Shown here: piece by piece, positions 36,066 through 44,906 of the stretch
Position numbering within the stretch: the first letter of the stretch is position 1
Layout of the letters: each line of letters opens with the position of its first letter
Origin: Umezawaea beigongshangensis
Lineage (GTDB): Bacteria; Actinomycetota; Actinomycetes; Mycobacteriales; Pseudonocardiaceae
DNA: 64,000 bases
NCBI RefSeq assembly: GCF_016464305.1
Contig: NZ_JAEIOJ010000001.1
Coordinates: 642,685 to 706,684 of the forward strand
Direction: 5' to 3'
Made by a program: the position numbers and the translations under genes
Notes under the pieces: generated by a model
Database searches by the model: none
The model's input: the letters and a program-made list of their open reading frames with translations, nothing else
Told to the model about the DNA's origin: nothing

Positions 36066-36269
36066 AACATCCGCGGAACAACGGTGGAACACTCCAGAAC
36101 AACAGCTTGCCCCGATTGTCCGAACGAGGCCGTGTGCATCGTCCGAACCCAGCTCTTCGTTACGGCAAGAATCTTTCTTGACGCGACCTCGCGACTACTG
36201 CCAAGGTCTTTCCTCGTGCGGTTCTACCGCGCCAAATCCGTTGTGTGCAGTGGGGGAAGAGGGATTTTC

Positions 36270-36956
36270 GTGAAGAAGCAGTTCACTCGTCTCGCCGTCG
36301 TGGCGGCGGTCGGTTTTCTCGCGGCGAGCGGTGCGTTCTCGGCGTCGGCCAGCGCGGGGGCCCCGACGACCGGCACCGTCGACGACCCGAGGCTGTCCAC
36401 CGTCGGTGAGGTTCTGGCGAAGACGGCGAAGGCCGAGCCGGGCGCGGAGTCGCAGCAGCGGTCCGCGGACGTCGAGGCGTCGGCGGCCATCACCATCATG
36501 CTGCAGAACGTCAACAGCGGGCGGTGCTTCGACGTCGTCAACGGCAGCACCGCCAACGGCACCGACGTCCAGCAGTACGAGTGCGCCGAAGTGCGTCAGC
36601 AGCACCTCACCCTGCTGACCCCGGAGCTGGAGTGGACGAGCATCCAGTTCAAGCACTCCGGCAAGTGCCTCGACGTGCGTGGCGCCGGTTTGAGCAACGG
36701 CACGCAGCTCCAGCAGTGGGACTGCGCGTCCGGCATCGCGGCCCAGCAGTTCGCGTTCTTCGAGCAGTCCAACGGCGCCCTCGCCCTGGTGTCCAGGACC
36801 GCGTGGGAGGGCAACGCCTTCCACACGAAGTGCGTCGACGTGCGCGGTGCCGGGATCGAGAACGGCGCGAAGATCCAGCAGTGGGGCTGCGGGACCACTC
36901 GTGACGACAACGAGGACGTCGTCGCCGCGCAGCAGTTCAACGCCTTCAGCGTCTGA
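36270..36956 (+). CDS. Secreted ricin-B-type (CBM13) lectin
   Basis: The 228-residue protein has a Sec signal peptide (about 1-31, KKQFTRLAVVAAVGFLAASG, cleavage after SASA). A propeptide-like linker and one beta-trefoil ricin domain (about 82-228) follow. Two clear repeats carry GRCFDVVNGSTANGTDVQQY and GKCLDVRGAGLSNGTQLQQW, and a third carries CVDVRGAGIENGAKIQQW, each with the QxW-type motif and paired Cys. No catalytic domain is attached. It probably binds galactose- or xylose-containing polymers outside the cell. The start is GTG at 36270 after GGGAAGAGGG; longer upstream frames precede the signal peptide. Confidence 0.9.
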   Translation: MKKQFTRLAVVAAVGFLAASGAFSASASAGAPTTGTVDDPRLSTVGEVLAKTAKAEPGAESQQRSADVEASAAITIMLQNVNSGRCFDVVNGSTANGTDVQQYECAEVRQQHLTLLTPELEWTSIQFKHSGKCLDVRGAGLSNGTQLQQWDCASGIAAQQFAFFEQSNGALALVSRTAWEGNAFHTKCVDVRGAGIENGAKIQQWGCGTTRDDNEDVVAAQQFNAFSV

Positions 36957-36965
36957 CGCTGACAG

Positions 36966-37004
36966 CACGAAGCCCCCGGCCCTCTTCGGGTCGGGGGCTT
37001 CGTC
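36966..37004. terminator. Bidirectional hairpin between lectin and RGCVC genes
   Basis: CGAAGCCCCCG (36968-36978) pairs with 36992-37002 across a 13-nt loop. Additional pairing in the outer ACGA/TCGT bases extends the stem. It lies between convergent stops. Confidence 0.75.
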
Positions 37005-37010
37005 GTGCCG

Positions 37011-37175
37011 TCAGCGGCAGATGCAGGCGCGGGACAGCGCCGACGAGGTCGTGGCGGCGCAGAAGCGCCTGCCCAGGTCGTCGTGGTCGTCCAGCGGGTG
37101 GGGGCAGGCGGGGCACTCGCCGCTGCTCCTCGTGGGGGGCGCGAGATCGGTCGTGCTGCGCTCGGGTGCGGTCAT
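37011..37175 (-). CDS. RGCVC-type 54-aa Cys-rich protein
   Basis: The ATG at 37175 opens a 54-residue frame that contains CPACPHPLDDHDDLGRRFCA and ends SALSRACICR. The pattern of two Cys, a DDHD turn, RFCAAT and a terminal ACICR matches the small actinobacterial RGCVC family, whose function is unknown. The Cys arrangement suggests a zinc-binding fold. The gene converges on the lectin gene and shares its terminator. It is divergent from the pectate-lyase-like gene. Confidence 0.75.
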   Translation of the reverse strand: MTAPERSTTDLAPPTRSSGECPACPHPLDDHDDLGRRFCAATTSSALSRACICR

Positions 37176-37427
37176 CTCACCGGTTCCAACTCGTGTGGTG
37201 CAACGTGGTCGACCGGGGCTCGGGTGGTGCGCGTGAGGCGCGAATCCTGCGATCGTGCCGGAGGTGTCCGGCCCCCCGACGCTACGCCTGTCCGGCGCGG
37301 CGGGCTCGGTGGCGGTGCCTGACCGGATGCGGCCACCCCGGGCGTTGCCGGGGTCTCCCGGCCGCGGTAGAAACGACCGGCGCCGCCACGCAACGAGACA
37401 TCCCCTCGTTCGTTGGAGGCTGGACAG

Positions 37428-39203
37428 ATGCCCCTGAACCGCCGAAGGTTCGCCCGGATCGCCGCCGCGCCCGTGGCCGCGACACTGCTCGGTGTCCGTC
37501 CCGGAGCCGCCCTCGCGGCCCCGGACGTGCGCGCCGACACGATCAGCGCGATGAGACGCGCCGCCGTGCACATGGACGAACACGTGTCCTACCGCGGTGG
37601 CTACGTGTGGAACTACCTCCCGGACCTCTCCACCACGTGGGGGGAGATGGAGGCCAAGCGCACGATGTGCTGGATCCAGCCGCCGGGCACGCCGTCGGTG
37701 GGGCACAGCCTGCTCGACGCGTACCACGCCACCGGTGACGAGGCGTTCTACCGCGCCGCCGTGCGCACCGGGCTGGCACTGGTGCGGGCGCAGCTCCCGG
37801 TGGGCGGCTGGAACTACGTCCACGACTTCGCCGGGCGGGCGTCCCTGCTCGACTGGTACGAGCGGATCGGCGCGAACGGCTGGCGGCTGGAGGAGTTCCA
37901 GCACCACTACGGCAACGCGACGTTCGACGACGCGGGCACCTCGTCGGCGGCGCAGTTCCTGCTGCGGCTGCTCCTGGAGCGCGGTGACCAGCGGTTCCGG
38001 GGTCCGGTGGACCGCGCCGTCCGGTTCGTGCTCTCGGCGCAGTTCTCCGGCGGTGTCGCCGACGGCGGCTGGCCGCAGCGGTTCCCGTCGTTCGCCGGGT
38101 CGGTGAGCGAGACGCACTGGCCGGACGTGCTGCCGTCGTGGCTGCCGCCGGACGTCGCGCACGGCATGGAGGACGGCGAGTACACGCAGCACGTCACGTT
38201 CAACGACGACGTCCTCGGGGAGAACATCAAGTTCCTCCTGATGTGCGTCTCCGGGCTGGGCCGCCGCGACCTGCTGCGCCCGGTCGTCCGCGCCATGCGG
38301 TGCCTGCGCCGGATGCAGCAGCCGGGACCGCAGGCGGGCTGGGGCTTGCAGCACCTGTCGCGCGCGGCGGGCGGGCGGCCCGCCGGGGCACCGGCCGGCG
38401 CCCGCTCCTACGAGCCGCGGGCGCTCGCGACGCACACCACGCAGACCAACGTGCGGCAGCTGTTCCACTACTTCCGGCTGACCGGCGACCGCGCGTACCT
38501 GAGCCGGGTGCCGGAGGCCATCGCCTGGCTGGAGAGCTGCCCGCTGACCGCTCAGCAGATCGCGGAGAACCCGCTGCTGGCCGGGCGCACGCACCCGACG
38601 TTCGTCGAGCTGGGCACGAACCGTCCGCGCTTCGTGCACCGCTTCGGCTCCAACGTCAACAACGGCGCCTACTACTTCGACCACGACCACCGGGCCACGC
38701 TGAGCCACTACTCCGCGGGGCGGCCGATCGACGTCGCCGGTCTGCGAGCCACCTACGAGCAGCTCAGCGCGCTGACACCGGCCGAGGTCGCCGACCTGAA
38801 GGCCCGTTCGCCGCTGTACCGCGGCGAGGAGATCCCGCTGCCGCGCTACTTCTCGATCCGCGACCTGGAGCTGACCGACCTGTTCCGCGACGCGCCGTTC
38901 CCGCTGCCCGCGGTGACCGACGCCGAGGCGGCGGCGCTGGTCGCCGACCTGGGCACGAAGGACCACTGGCTCACGCCGGCCGACGCCGTCACCAACCCCT
39001 ACCTCGGCCCCGGTCCGGCCACCCCGTACGACGGGAGGGCGTACGCGAGCAAGCACGTCGGCGACGTGTACGACACCTCCCCCCACGACCCGCGCACGCC
39101 TCCGGAGGAGCCGCCGTACGTGCCGCGCGACCGTCCGCTGGTGATCAGTTCGTCGGTCTTCGTGGCGAACCTCGGGAAGCTCGTCGCCCACGTGTCGCGA
39201 TGA
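37428..39203 (+). CDS. Tat-exported pectate-lyase-like (PL10-type) protein
   Basis: The 591-residue protein starts with a twin-arginine signal (NRRRFARIAAAPVAATLLG) cleaved near AALA. The body resembles the (alpha/alpha)3 pectate lyase fold of PL10. It has SGGVADGGWPQRFPSFAG (about 200-220), YTQHVTFNDDVLGENIKFLL (about 250-270) and repeated helical hairpins. Assignment to a pectate-lyase family is moderately supported; activity on pectin is inferred. A C-terminal extension of about 150 residues is unassigned. The start is ATG at 37428 after GGAGG. It is monocistronic. Confidence 0.7.
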   Translation: MPLNRRRFARIAAAPVAATLLGVRPGAALAAPDVRADTISAMRRAAVHMDEHVSYRGGYVWNYLPDLSTTWGEMEAKRTMCWIQPPGTPSVGHSLLDAYHATGDEAFYRAAVRTGLALVRAQLPVGGWNYVHDFAGRASLLDWYERIGANGWRLEEFQHHYGNATFDDAGTSSAAQFLLRLLLERGDQRFRGPVDRAVRFVLSAQFSGGVADGGWPQRFPSFAGSVSETHWPDVLPSWLPPDVAHGMEDGEYTQHVTFNDDVLGENIKFLLMCVSGLGRRDLLRPVVRAMRCLRRMQQPGPQAGWGLQHLSRAAGGRPAGAPAGARSYEPRALATHTTQTNVRQLFHYFRLTGDRAYLSRVPEAIAWLESCPLTAQQIAENPLLAGRTHPTFVELGTNRPRFVHRFGSNVNNGAYYFDHDHRATLSHYSAGRPIDVAGLRATYEQLSALTPAEVADLKARSPLYRGEEIPLPRYFSIRDLELTDLFRDAPFPLPAVTDAEAAALVADLGTKDHWLTPADAVTNPYLGPGPATPYDGRAYASKHVGDVYDTSPHDPRTPPEEPPYVPRDRPLVISSSVFVANLGKLVAHVSR

Positions 39204-39322
39204 ACCTCACGTGTTAGACGGGACGCCGCACGGGTAGCCGCACGGCGGCGGCGTTCGCCGGAGCACTCCGGGACGCGTCGCCGTCGTGCGCACCCGCGGG
39301 CGTCTTTCGCGAGGAGGATCGA

Positions 39323-39808
39323 GTGACAGAACCGGGCGACACCCCCGACGCACCCCGGGACACCGGGCTGCCGGACGCGGTCGAGCGCGACCCGGCCGCC
39401 CTCAACGCCGCGGAGGACCTCGACGAGGACCGCATGAGGATGGACCCGCTGGAAGCGGGCATGGACCCGCCGGAGCACTGGACCGGCGTGACCAAGTACG
39501 GCATGACTCCGCACGAGGAGGCAACCCCCCGGCCGCTGACCGACCGGCTGGCCGAGGAGGTCCCGGACGTCGGCCTCGAACCGCCGGTGTCGGCCGGTGA
39601 GGGCGGTCCGGACGAGCGGGACGCGCTGGACGACGAGAACGCGCCGCCCGCGGACGGGGTGGAGGAGGTCCTCGACGAGAACCTCACCCTCGGGATCGCG
39701 AGCACGTTCGACCAGGAGGTCGCGCGGGAGGCGATGGAGCGCGGTCAGCTCTCCGACGAGGCGGGCGGGTCCGTCCCGTCGGCCGTCCGGCAGCCCGGCT
39801 CGGCGTGA
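39323..39808 (+). CDS. DUF5709 family acidic protein
   Basis: The 161-residue, very acidic soluble protein has the DUF5709-like pattern. It has LDEDRMRMDPLEAGMDPPEH, GVTKYGMTPHEEATPRPLTD and RLAEEVPDV, then a disordered tail. Such proteins are common single genes in actinobacteria with no known role. The start is GTG at 39323 preceded by GAGGAGG. Confidence 0.8.
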   Translation: MTEPGDTPDAPRDTGLPDAVERDPAALNAAEDLDEDRMRMDPLEAGMDPPEHWTGVTKYGMTPHEEATPRPLTDRLAEEVPDVGLEPPVSAGEGGPDERDALDDENAPPADGVEEVLDENLTLGIASTFDQEVAREAMERGQLSDEAGGSVPSAVRQPGSA

Positions 39809-39892
39809 CGCTCCCCCGTCACCCCGACGGGACAGCGCGACGCACGCGCCGCGGACGGGTCCCCGTCGCGGCGCGGCGAACGGACCGGCCCC

Positions 39893-41122
39893 CTACTTCC
39901 GACTGAGCCACTCGGCGGCGGCGACCACCAGGTTGACCACGCCGTCGCGGATCGTCGGGTCGAGCACGGGCGCGAAGCGCGTGTTGTGGTTGGACGCCAC
40001 CCCGGCGGGCAGGACGCCGTCGTCGAGCCGCTCCAGGTCCTCCGGCGAGAACAGCGCGTGATCGGCGCCGCCGACGAACCAGTACACCGACGGGCACCCC
40101 GCCTCGGTGCCGAACAGGCCGAAGTCCTCGCTGCCCGCGAGGGGGAACCGCATCGGCCGCAGGACGCGCCCGTGCTCGCGCAGCGCGGTGACGACGCGCT
40201 CGGTCGCCCCGGTGTCGTTCACGGTGAGCGGGAAGGCGTTGAGCGGCACGATCTCCGGTTCCCGTTCCGCGCCGGACGCCCGCGCCTCGGCCAGCACGAC
40301 GCGGCGCACGGCGTCGAGGACGCGCTGCCGCACGAGCGGGTCGAAGCTGCGCACGTTCACCTTCAGCTCGGCCTCGTCCGGGATGACGTTCGCGGCCTCG
40401 CCCGCGTGCAGGGAACCCACGGTGACGACGGCCTGCTCGTGCGCGCCGACCTCGCGGGACACGACGGTCTGCAGACGCAGCACGACGGACGCGGCCATCA
40501 CGATCGGGTCGATCGTGCGCTCGGGCGTGGACCCGTGCCCGGCCCTGCCGAACAGCCGCACGGTGAACGTGTCGGCCGCGGCCATCATCGTGCCGGGCCG
40601 GACGGTGACGACCCCGGCCGGCAGAGGCCCGACGTGCTGCCCCAGGCACACGTCGGGGCGGGGGAAGCGGTCCAGGAACCCGTCGTCGAGCATCCAGCGC
40701 GCACCCGCGCCGATCTCCTCGGCGGGCTGGAGCACGATCAGCAGCGTCCCGCTCCAGGCGTCGCGGTGCCGCGCGAGCAGGTCGGCCGCGCCGAGCGCGC
40801 AGGTGATGTGCACGTCGTGGCCGCAGGCGTGCATGACGCCGTTGGTGGAGGCGTGCGGCAGACCGGTGTCCTCGCGCAGCGGCAGGCCGTCCATGTCGGC
40901 GCGCAGCAGCACCACGGGCCCGTCCCCGTTGCGCAGCACCCCGACGACGCCGGTGCGGCCGACGTTCTCGGTGACCTCGTAGCCCCGCTCGCGCAGCCCG
41001 GCGGCGGCGAGCGCGGCCGTGCGGTGCTCCTGCCCGCTCAGCTCGGGGTTGGCGTGCAGGTCGCGGTAGGTGTCGTGCAACTGGGGCAGCAGGTCGTCGA
41101 GCCCGTCCAGCAGCGACGTCAT
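39893..41122 (-). CDS. M20D amidohydrolase / aminoacyl-type deacylase
   Basis: The 409-residue enzyme belongs to the zinc-dependent M20 family (hippurate hydrolase, N-acyl amino acid amidohydrolase). It has RADMDGLPLREDTGLPHAS, HACGHDVH, VLQPAEEIGAGARWML and GQHVGPLPAGVVTVRPG metal-ligand motifs. The lid/dimerisation domain lies at about 185-300 (GRAGHGSTPERTIDP). It would cleave an N-acyl amide. It follows the PEP-mutase-family gene by three bases and is the last gene of the P450-like/PEPM/M20 operon. Confidence 0.9.
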   Translation of the reverse strand: MTSLLDGLDDLLPQLHDTYRDLHANPELSGQEHRTAALAAAGLRERGYEVTENVGRTGVVGVLRNGDGPVVLLRADMDGLPLREDTGLPHASTNGVMHACGHDVHITCALGAADLLARHRDAWSGTLLIVLQPAEEIGAGARWMLDDGFLDRFPRPDVCLGQHVGPLPAGVVTVRPGTMMAAADTFTVRLFGRAGHGSTPERTIDPIVMAASVVLRLQTVVSREVGAHEQAVVTVGSLHAGEAANVIPDEAELKVNVRSFDPLVRQRVLDAVRRVVLAEARASGAEREPEIVPLNAFPLTVNDTGATERVVTALREHGRVLRPMRFPLAGSEDFGLFGTEAGCPSVYWFVGGADHALFSPEDLERLDDGVLPAGVASNHNTRFAPVLDPTIRDGVVNLVVAAAEWLSRK

Positions 41123-41125
41123 GTC

Positions 41126-41929
41126 TCACTCCTCCGGTCGTCGTCCTCGTCGCAGATCATGCCCGCGGGACAGGCCGTCCACCTCGCGGTGCGTCGGCAC
41201 GCCGGCGGGCAGCGGGGTGTCGTCGCGCACCGCGAGCGCCGCCGCGGTCGTGGCGCGCAGGGCGGCGCGGAACAGCAGCGAGCCGGTGCTGATCCGCCGC
41301 ACGCCCAGCGCGGCCAGGCGAGCGACGGTGGTGCGGCCGGGCAGGTGCAGCAGGTTCACCGGGACGGGCACGGCGGCGACCACGGCGCGCACGTCGCCCG
41401 GTTCGGCGAGACCGGGCACGAACACGCCGTCCGCGCCCGCCCCGGCGTAGGCCGCGACCCGGCGCACCGCTTCCGCGGTGGACGCGCCCCGGTCGCCCCA
41501 GTGGGTGTCGGTGCGGGCGTTGACGAAGAGTTCCGGCGCGCGGCGCTTCACCGCGCGGATCAGGTCGCACTGCGCGTCGACGCCGGCCAGGACGCCGCCG
41601 GGACGGCCGTCCTCCAGGTTGATCCCGGCCACGCCGAGGCCGGCCAGTTCGGCGGCCAGGGCGGCGACCTCGTGCGGGTCGTCGCCGAACCCGGCCTCGA
41701 CGTCGACGCTGATCGGCACCGGCAGCCGCACCAGCCGGGCCGCCAGGGCGAGGGTCTCCGCGCGGGCCAGGCCCTCGGCGTCGGGCAGGCCGGAGGCGGC
41801 GGCGACGCCCAGGCTCGTCGTGCCGACCGCGGGGAAGCCCGCCGCCACGAGCGCGGCGGCGGAGGAGAAGTCCCAGGCGTTCGGCAGCAGCAGCGGCTCG
41901 GGGCCGTCGTGCAGGTCGTGGAACGTCAC
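41126..41929 (-). CDS. Isocitrate lyase/PEP mutase family enzyme
   Basis: The 267-residue protein is a TIM-barrel C-C or P-C bond lyase of the ICL/PEPM family. It has LLLPNAWDFSSAAAL, ISVDVEAGFGD, GINLEDG, LFVNARTDTHW and GVRRISTGSLLF. Members cleave 2-methylisocitrate, oxaloacetate, phosphonopyruvate or similar acids. The KKCGH segment of true isocitrate lyases is absent, so the substrate is open. The GTG at 41929 overlaps the upstream P450-like gene (GTGA), so the enzymes are coupled. Confidence 0.88.
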   Translation of the reverse strand: MTFHDLHDGPEPLLLPNAWDFSSAAALVAAGFPAVGTTSLGVAAASGLPDAEGLARAETLALAARLVRLPVPISVDVEAGFGDDPHEVAALAAELAGLGVAGINLEDGRPGGVLAGVDAQCDLIRAVKRRAPELFVNARTDTHWGDRGASTAEAVRRVAAYAGAGADGVFVPGLAEPGDVRAVVAAVPVPVNLLHLPGRTTVARLAALGVRRISTGSLLFRAALRATTAAALAVRDDTPLPAGVPTHREVDGLSRGHDLRRGRRPEE

Positions 41930-42516
41930 GACGTCCTCCCCAGCAGTCCCGCGGTGATGGCGAGGGCGTGCGCGCGGCCGGGGCACTCGTGCGCTCCCGC
42001 GCCGAACGGCAGCCCGGCGAGGTCGATCAGGTCGGTGCCGCGCCGGGTGTGCCGGACGGGCGGGTCGTGCGCCAGCGCCGCCTCGATCGACCCGGCGGCG
42101 CGCGCGGAGCGGACCAGTGCCGCCGTGGCGTCGCACGCCTGCACGAGCAGGCCGAGCAGGGCGGCCGCACGCTCGTCGGCCACTCCCCCGCAGGCGGCGA
42201 CGAGGCGGTCCACCGCGGCGTCGGCCTCGGCGGTGATCGTGGTGTGCGGGTGGTAGGACGCGGCGACGGCGGCGACGTCCTCGGGGTCCGCGGACACCCC
42301 GAGCGCCGTCGCCAGCGCGCTCACCGGGTGGCCGCCCTCGCGGCGCGCGGTGCGGCGCAGCGCTTCCGGGTCGATCCGGGCGAGCAGGCCGACGGCGAGC
42401 GCGCGCCGCCGGACGTGGTCGTCGCCGTCGCTGAAGCGCGCCACGTGCGAGCGCAGCCACGCGACGCCGCGCGTGGCGTGCGGGACGGGGGGAACGGGCC
42501 GGTCGAGTGGGGTCAC
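41926..42516 (-). CDS. Short P450-like protein with heme-ligand loop
   Basis: The 196-residue protein ends with LPFGAGAHECPGRAHALAIT, which matches the cytochrome P450 heme-binding FGxGxHxCxG loop with its Cys. It also has a short N-terminal helix (ARFSDGDDHVRRRALAVGLL) resembling P450 helix C (WRRHR region). At less than half the 400-residue P450 length, the I-helix and ExxR segments are not evident. It could be a reduced P450 derivative used for another purpose. It is first in the operon, starting with GTG at 42516, divergent from the ArsR gene. Confidence 0.7.
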   Translation of the reverse strand: MTPLDRPVPPVPHATRGVAWLRSHVARFSDGDDHVRRRALAVGLLARIDPEALRRTARREGGHPVSALATALGVSADPEDVAAVAASYHPHTTITAEADAAVDRLVAACGGVADERAAALLGLLVQACDATAALVRSARAAGSIEAALAHDPPVRHTRRGTDLIDLAGLPFGAGAHECPGRAHALAITAGLLGRTS

Positions 42517-42541
42517 GCCGTCGATGCTGGACCCCGCACCC

Positions 42542-42557
42542 TTCGGCCGCGGCCGAA
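42542..42557. promoter_or_regulatory. 16-bp palindrome in the P450-like/arsR divergent promoter
   Basis: TTCGGCCGCGGCCGAA is a perfect 16-bp palindrome. It is centred between the divergent starts at 42516 and 42582 and is a candidate operator for the ArsR-type protein. Confidence 0.6.
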
Positions 42558-42581
42558 ACGTCGTCGTGGGACTCTCCCGGC

Positions 42582-43262
42582 GTGAGAGGGGACGCGCTCG
42601 CCGAACTGGCCGCTCTGCTGGCCGACCGCACGCGCGCCGAGATCTGCCTGGCGCTGCTCGACGGCCGGGCCTGGACGCCGGGCGAGCTGGCCGCGCACGC
42701 GCGCGTCGCGCCGTCCACGGTCAGCGAGCACCTGAACCGCCTGGTCGCGGGCGGTCTGCTGGTGCGCCGCACCCAGGGGCGGCACCGCTACGCGCAGTTC
42801 GCGTCGCCCGGGGCGGCACAGCTCGTGGAGGACCTCGCCGCGCACGCCGACCCGGCGGCCGAGCGGCCGAGCACCCTGCGCGCGGCGACCGCCGCCACGG
42901 CGCTGGCCCGCGGCCGGACCTGCTACGACCACCTGGCCGGACGGCTGGGCGTGGGCCTCGCGGACGCGCTGATCGCGCGCGGCCTGCTCGACGACACGGC
43001 CGGGTTCGCCCTCACCCCGGCCGGAACGGCGTGGTTCGCGCAGGAGCTGGCCTTCGCTCCCGGCCCGTCGCGGCGTCCGGTCGCGCGGGCGTGCCTGGAC
43101 TGGACGGAACGGCGCTCCCACCTGGCGGGGCAGGCGGGAGCGCACCTCCGGACGTGCTTCGCCGAGCGGGGCTGGATCACGGGCAGCGGCACGGGCCGCG
43201 CGGTGCGGGTGACCCCGCAGGGCCGCGCGGCCCTGTGCGACCTGCTGTCCGCGACCTGGTGA
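42582..43262 (+). CDS. ArsR-family transcriptional regulator with C-terminal domain
   Basis: The 226-residue protein has an ArsR winged helix at about 5-80 (DRTRAEICLALLDGRAWTPG, VAPSTVSEHLNRLVAGGLLV). A 140-residue helical C-terminal half includes a second winged-helix-like part (GFALTPAGTAWFAQEL, VRVTPQGRAALCDLL). No Cys metal-sensing motif is present in the helix-turn-helix. Divergent from the P450-like operon, it probably controls it. The stop is one base from the stop of the convergent amidohydrolase gene. The start is GTG at 42582, which removes an unlikely overlap with the operator. Confidence 0.85.
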   Translation: MRGDALAELAALLADRTRAEICLALLDGRAWTPGELAAHARVAPSTVSEHLNRLVAGGLLVRRTQGRHRYAQFASPGAAQLVEDLAAHADPAAERPSTLRAATAATALARGRTCYDHLAGRLGVGLADALIARGLLDDTAGFALTPAGTAWFAQELAFAPGPSRRPVARACLDWTERRSHLAGQAGAHLRTCFAERGWITGSGTGRAVRVTPQGRAALCDLLSATW

Positions 43263-43263
43263 G

Positions 43264-44466
43264 TCAGACCGGGACGCCCGCCTGGACCACCCGGCGGAGG
43301 CGACGCGGGTCGGCCAGGACGCCGATGTCCTCCAACGGGTCGCCGTCCAGGACCAGCAGGTCGGCGTGCGCCCCCGGCTCCAGCGTGCCGATCTCGCCGG
43401 TCAGGCCTAGCAGCTCGGCCGCGTTCACCGTCGCCGCCCGGATCACGTCGATCGCGTCCTGCACCTCGCGGCGCAGCCGGAACTCGTGGCTCTGGTGGCG
43501 GTGCATCCCGCCGAGCAGGTCGCTGCCGTAGGCGAGCTTCACGCCGCCGCGCGCGGCCCGCTCCAGGCCCTCCAGACCGGCCGTGAGGACGTCGTCGACC
43601 TTGCGCCAGCTCCCCTCGGGCAGCCCGAAGTCGCGGCCCTCCTCCTTGAGCGCCCAGTACGTCACCAGCGTCGGCACCAGGAACGCGTCGTGCGCGAGGA
43701 ACAGCTCCACGCTGCTGTCGTCGAGCAGGTTGCCGTGCTCGATCGACCGGACCCCCGCCTCCAGCGCGCGGTTGATGGCCCGCGCCGTGTAGGCGTGGGC
43801 GGCGGCGTAGCGGTTGGCGGCCTCCGTCTCCTGCACGATCGCCCGCAGCTCGTCCACCGAGTACTGCGTGGAGTCGATCCGGTCGGTCGGCGAGCTGACG
43901 CCGCCACCGGCCATGATCTTGATGTGGTGCGCGCCCTTGCGCAGCTCGTCGCGGGCCGCCGCGCGCACCGCGTCCACCCCGTCGGCGACGCGGCCGAGCC
44001 CGGCGCAGCACCGGTGGTCCTCCAGCGCGTTCGCCCCGGGTCCGCGCACGTCGCCGTGTCCGCCGGTCTGGCTCAGGCCCTTGCCGCAGAACAGCAGGCG
44101 CGGACCCCGGATGAGGCCCTCCGCCTGCGCGTCGGCCAGGCCGTGATCGGCCCCGGAGGCGTCGCGGACGGTCGTGAAGCCGCGGTCGAGCATCTGCCCC
44201 ATCGTGCGGGCGCTGTGCGCGGCGACGTAGGACGGCGCGAACCGGGTGAGCGCGGCGAGGTCGGCGGTGGCCGCGGTGACGTGCACGTGCGCGTCGACCA
44301 GACCGGGCACCACGACCGCGCCGGCCACGTCGAGCACGCGGGCGTCCGGCGCGGACAGGCCGGGACCGGCCTCGACCACCCGGCCGTCCTCGCAGCGCAG
44401 GTCGCCCTCGGAGTAGTCGCCGCTGACGGGGTCGAGGACGCGCGCGTTGCGCACCAGCAGGCTCAT
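43264..44466 (-). CDS. Metal-dependent amidohydrolase (imidazolonepropionase/prolidase-like)
   Basis: The 400-residue protein is an amidohydrolase-superfamily barrel. It has VVVPGLVDAHVHVTA (HxH), HHIKIMAGGGVSSPTD with the carboxylated Lys, AHAYTARAINRALEAGVRSI, EHGNLL (His) and KLAYGSDLLGG (Asp). Relatives hydrolyse dipeptides such as Xaa-Pro or cyclic amides. It overlaps the GAF gene by 4 bp. It completes the MFS-GAF-amidohydrolase operon, suggesting import and hydrolysis of one nitrogenous compound. Confidence 0.88.
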   Translation of the reverse strand: MSLLVRNARVLDPVSGDYSEGDLRCEDGRVVEAGPGLSAPDARVLDVAGAVVVPGLVDAHVHVTAATADLAALTRFAPSYVAAHSARTMGQMLDRGFTTVRDASGADHGLADAQAEGLIRGPRLLFCGKGLSQTGGHGDVRGPGANALEDHRCCAGLGRVADGVDAVRAAARDELRKGAHHIKIMAGGGVSSPTDRIDSTQYSVDELRAIVQETEAANRYAAAHAYTARAINRALEAGVRSIEHGNLLDDSSVELFLAHDAFLVPTLVTYWALKEEGRDFGLPEGSWRKVDDVLTAGLEGLERAARGGVKLAYGSDLLGGMHRHQSHEFRLRREVQDAIDVIRAATVNAAELLGLTGEIGTLEPGAHADLLVLDGDPLEDIGVLADPRRLRRVVQAGVPV

Positions 44467-44906
44467 GCCCGGCTCCCCTCGACGACCTCGCGCAGCGCGG
44501 GGGCGGCGAGCGGCGCGAGGCGCTGCACGGCCGCGACCGAGTCCTCGTCGTAGCTGCCCTCGGCGTCCAGGACGTTGAGCACGCCGAGCACCTCCCCGTC
44601 CTCGTCGAGCACCGGCACGTTGACGATCGAGGAGCAGCCGAGGCTCTCGATCAGCTCGTGGTCGGCGAAGATCTCCCGCACGGCGGCGGCGTCGGGACCG
44701 AAGTACGGCTCCTTCGCCTCGATGCAGCGGTTCAGCCACGCGGCGGCGACCTCGACGGTCTTCTCCCCGCCCACCGGGTACTCCTGCGGATGGCTGCTGT
44801 GCACGCGGCGCAGCGCGCGGCGCTGCGGAATCCAGGCGAGCACGGTGAACAACCGCACGCCCGTGGTCTCGCGGACCCGCTCCTCCAGCTCGGACAACGC
44901 GATCAC
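44463..44906 (-). CDS. Stand-alone GAF domain protein
   Basis: The 147-residue protein is a single GAF domain. It has RLFTVLAWIPQRRALRRVHS, YPVGGEKTVEV, IFADHELIESLGCSSIVNVP and VLDEDGEVLGVLNVLD. GAF domains bind small molecules or oxidise, as in free methionine sulfoxide reductase. The GCSS Cys is the only obvious redox residue. It is coupled by GTGA and ATGA overlaps between the transporter and amidohydrolase genes. It may therefore bind or act on the operon's substrate. Confidence 0.82.
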   Translation of the reverse strand: MIALSELEERVRETTGVRLFTVLAWIPQRRALRRVHSSHPQEYPVGGEKTVEVAAAWLNRCIEAKEPYFGPDAAAVREIFADHELIESLGCSSIVNVPVLDEDGEVLGVLNVLDAEGSYDEDSVAAVQRLAPLAAPALREVVEGSRA

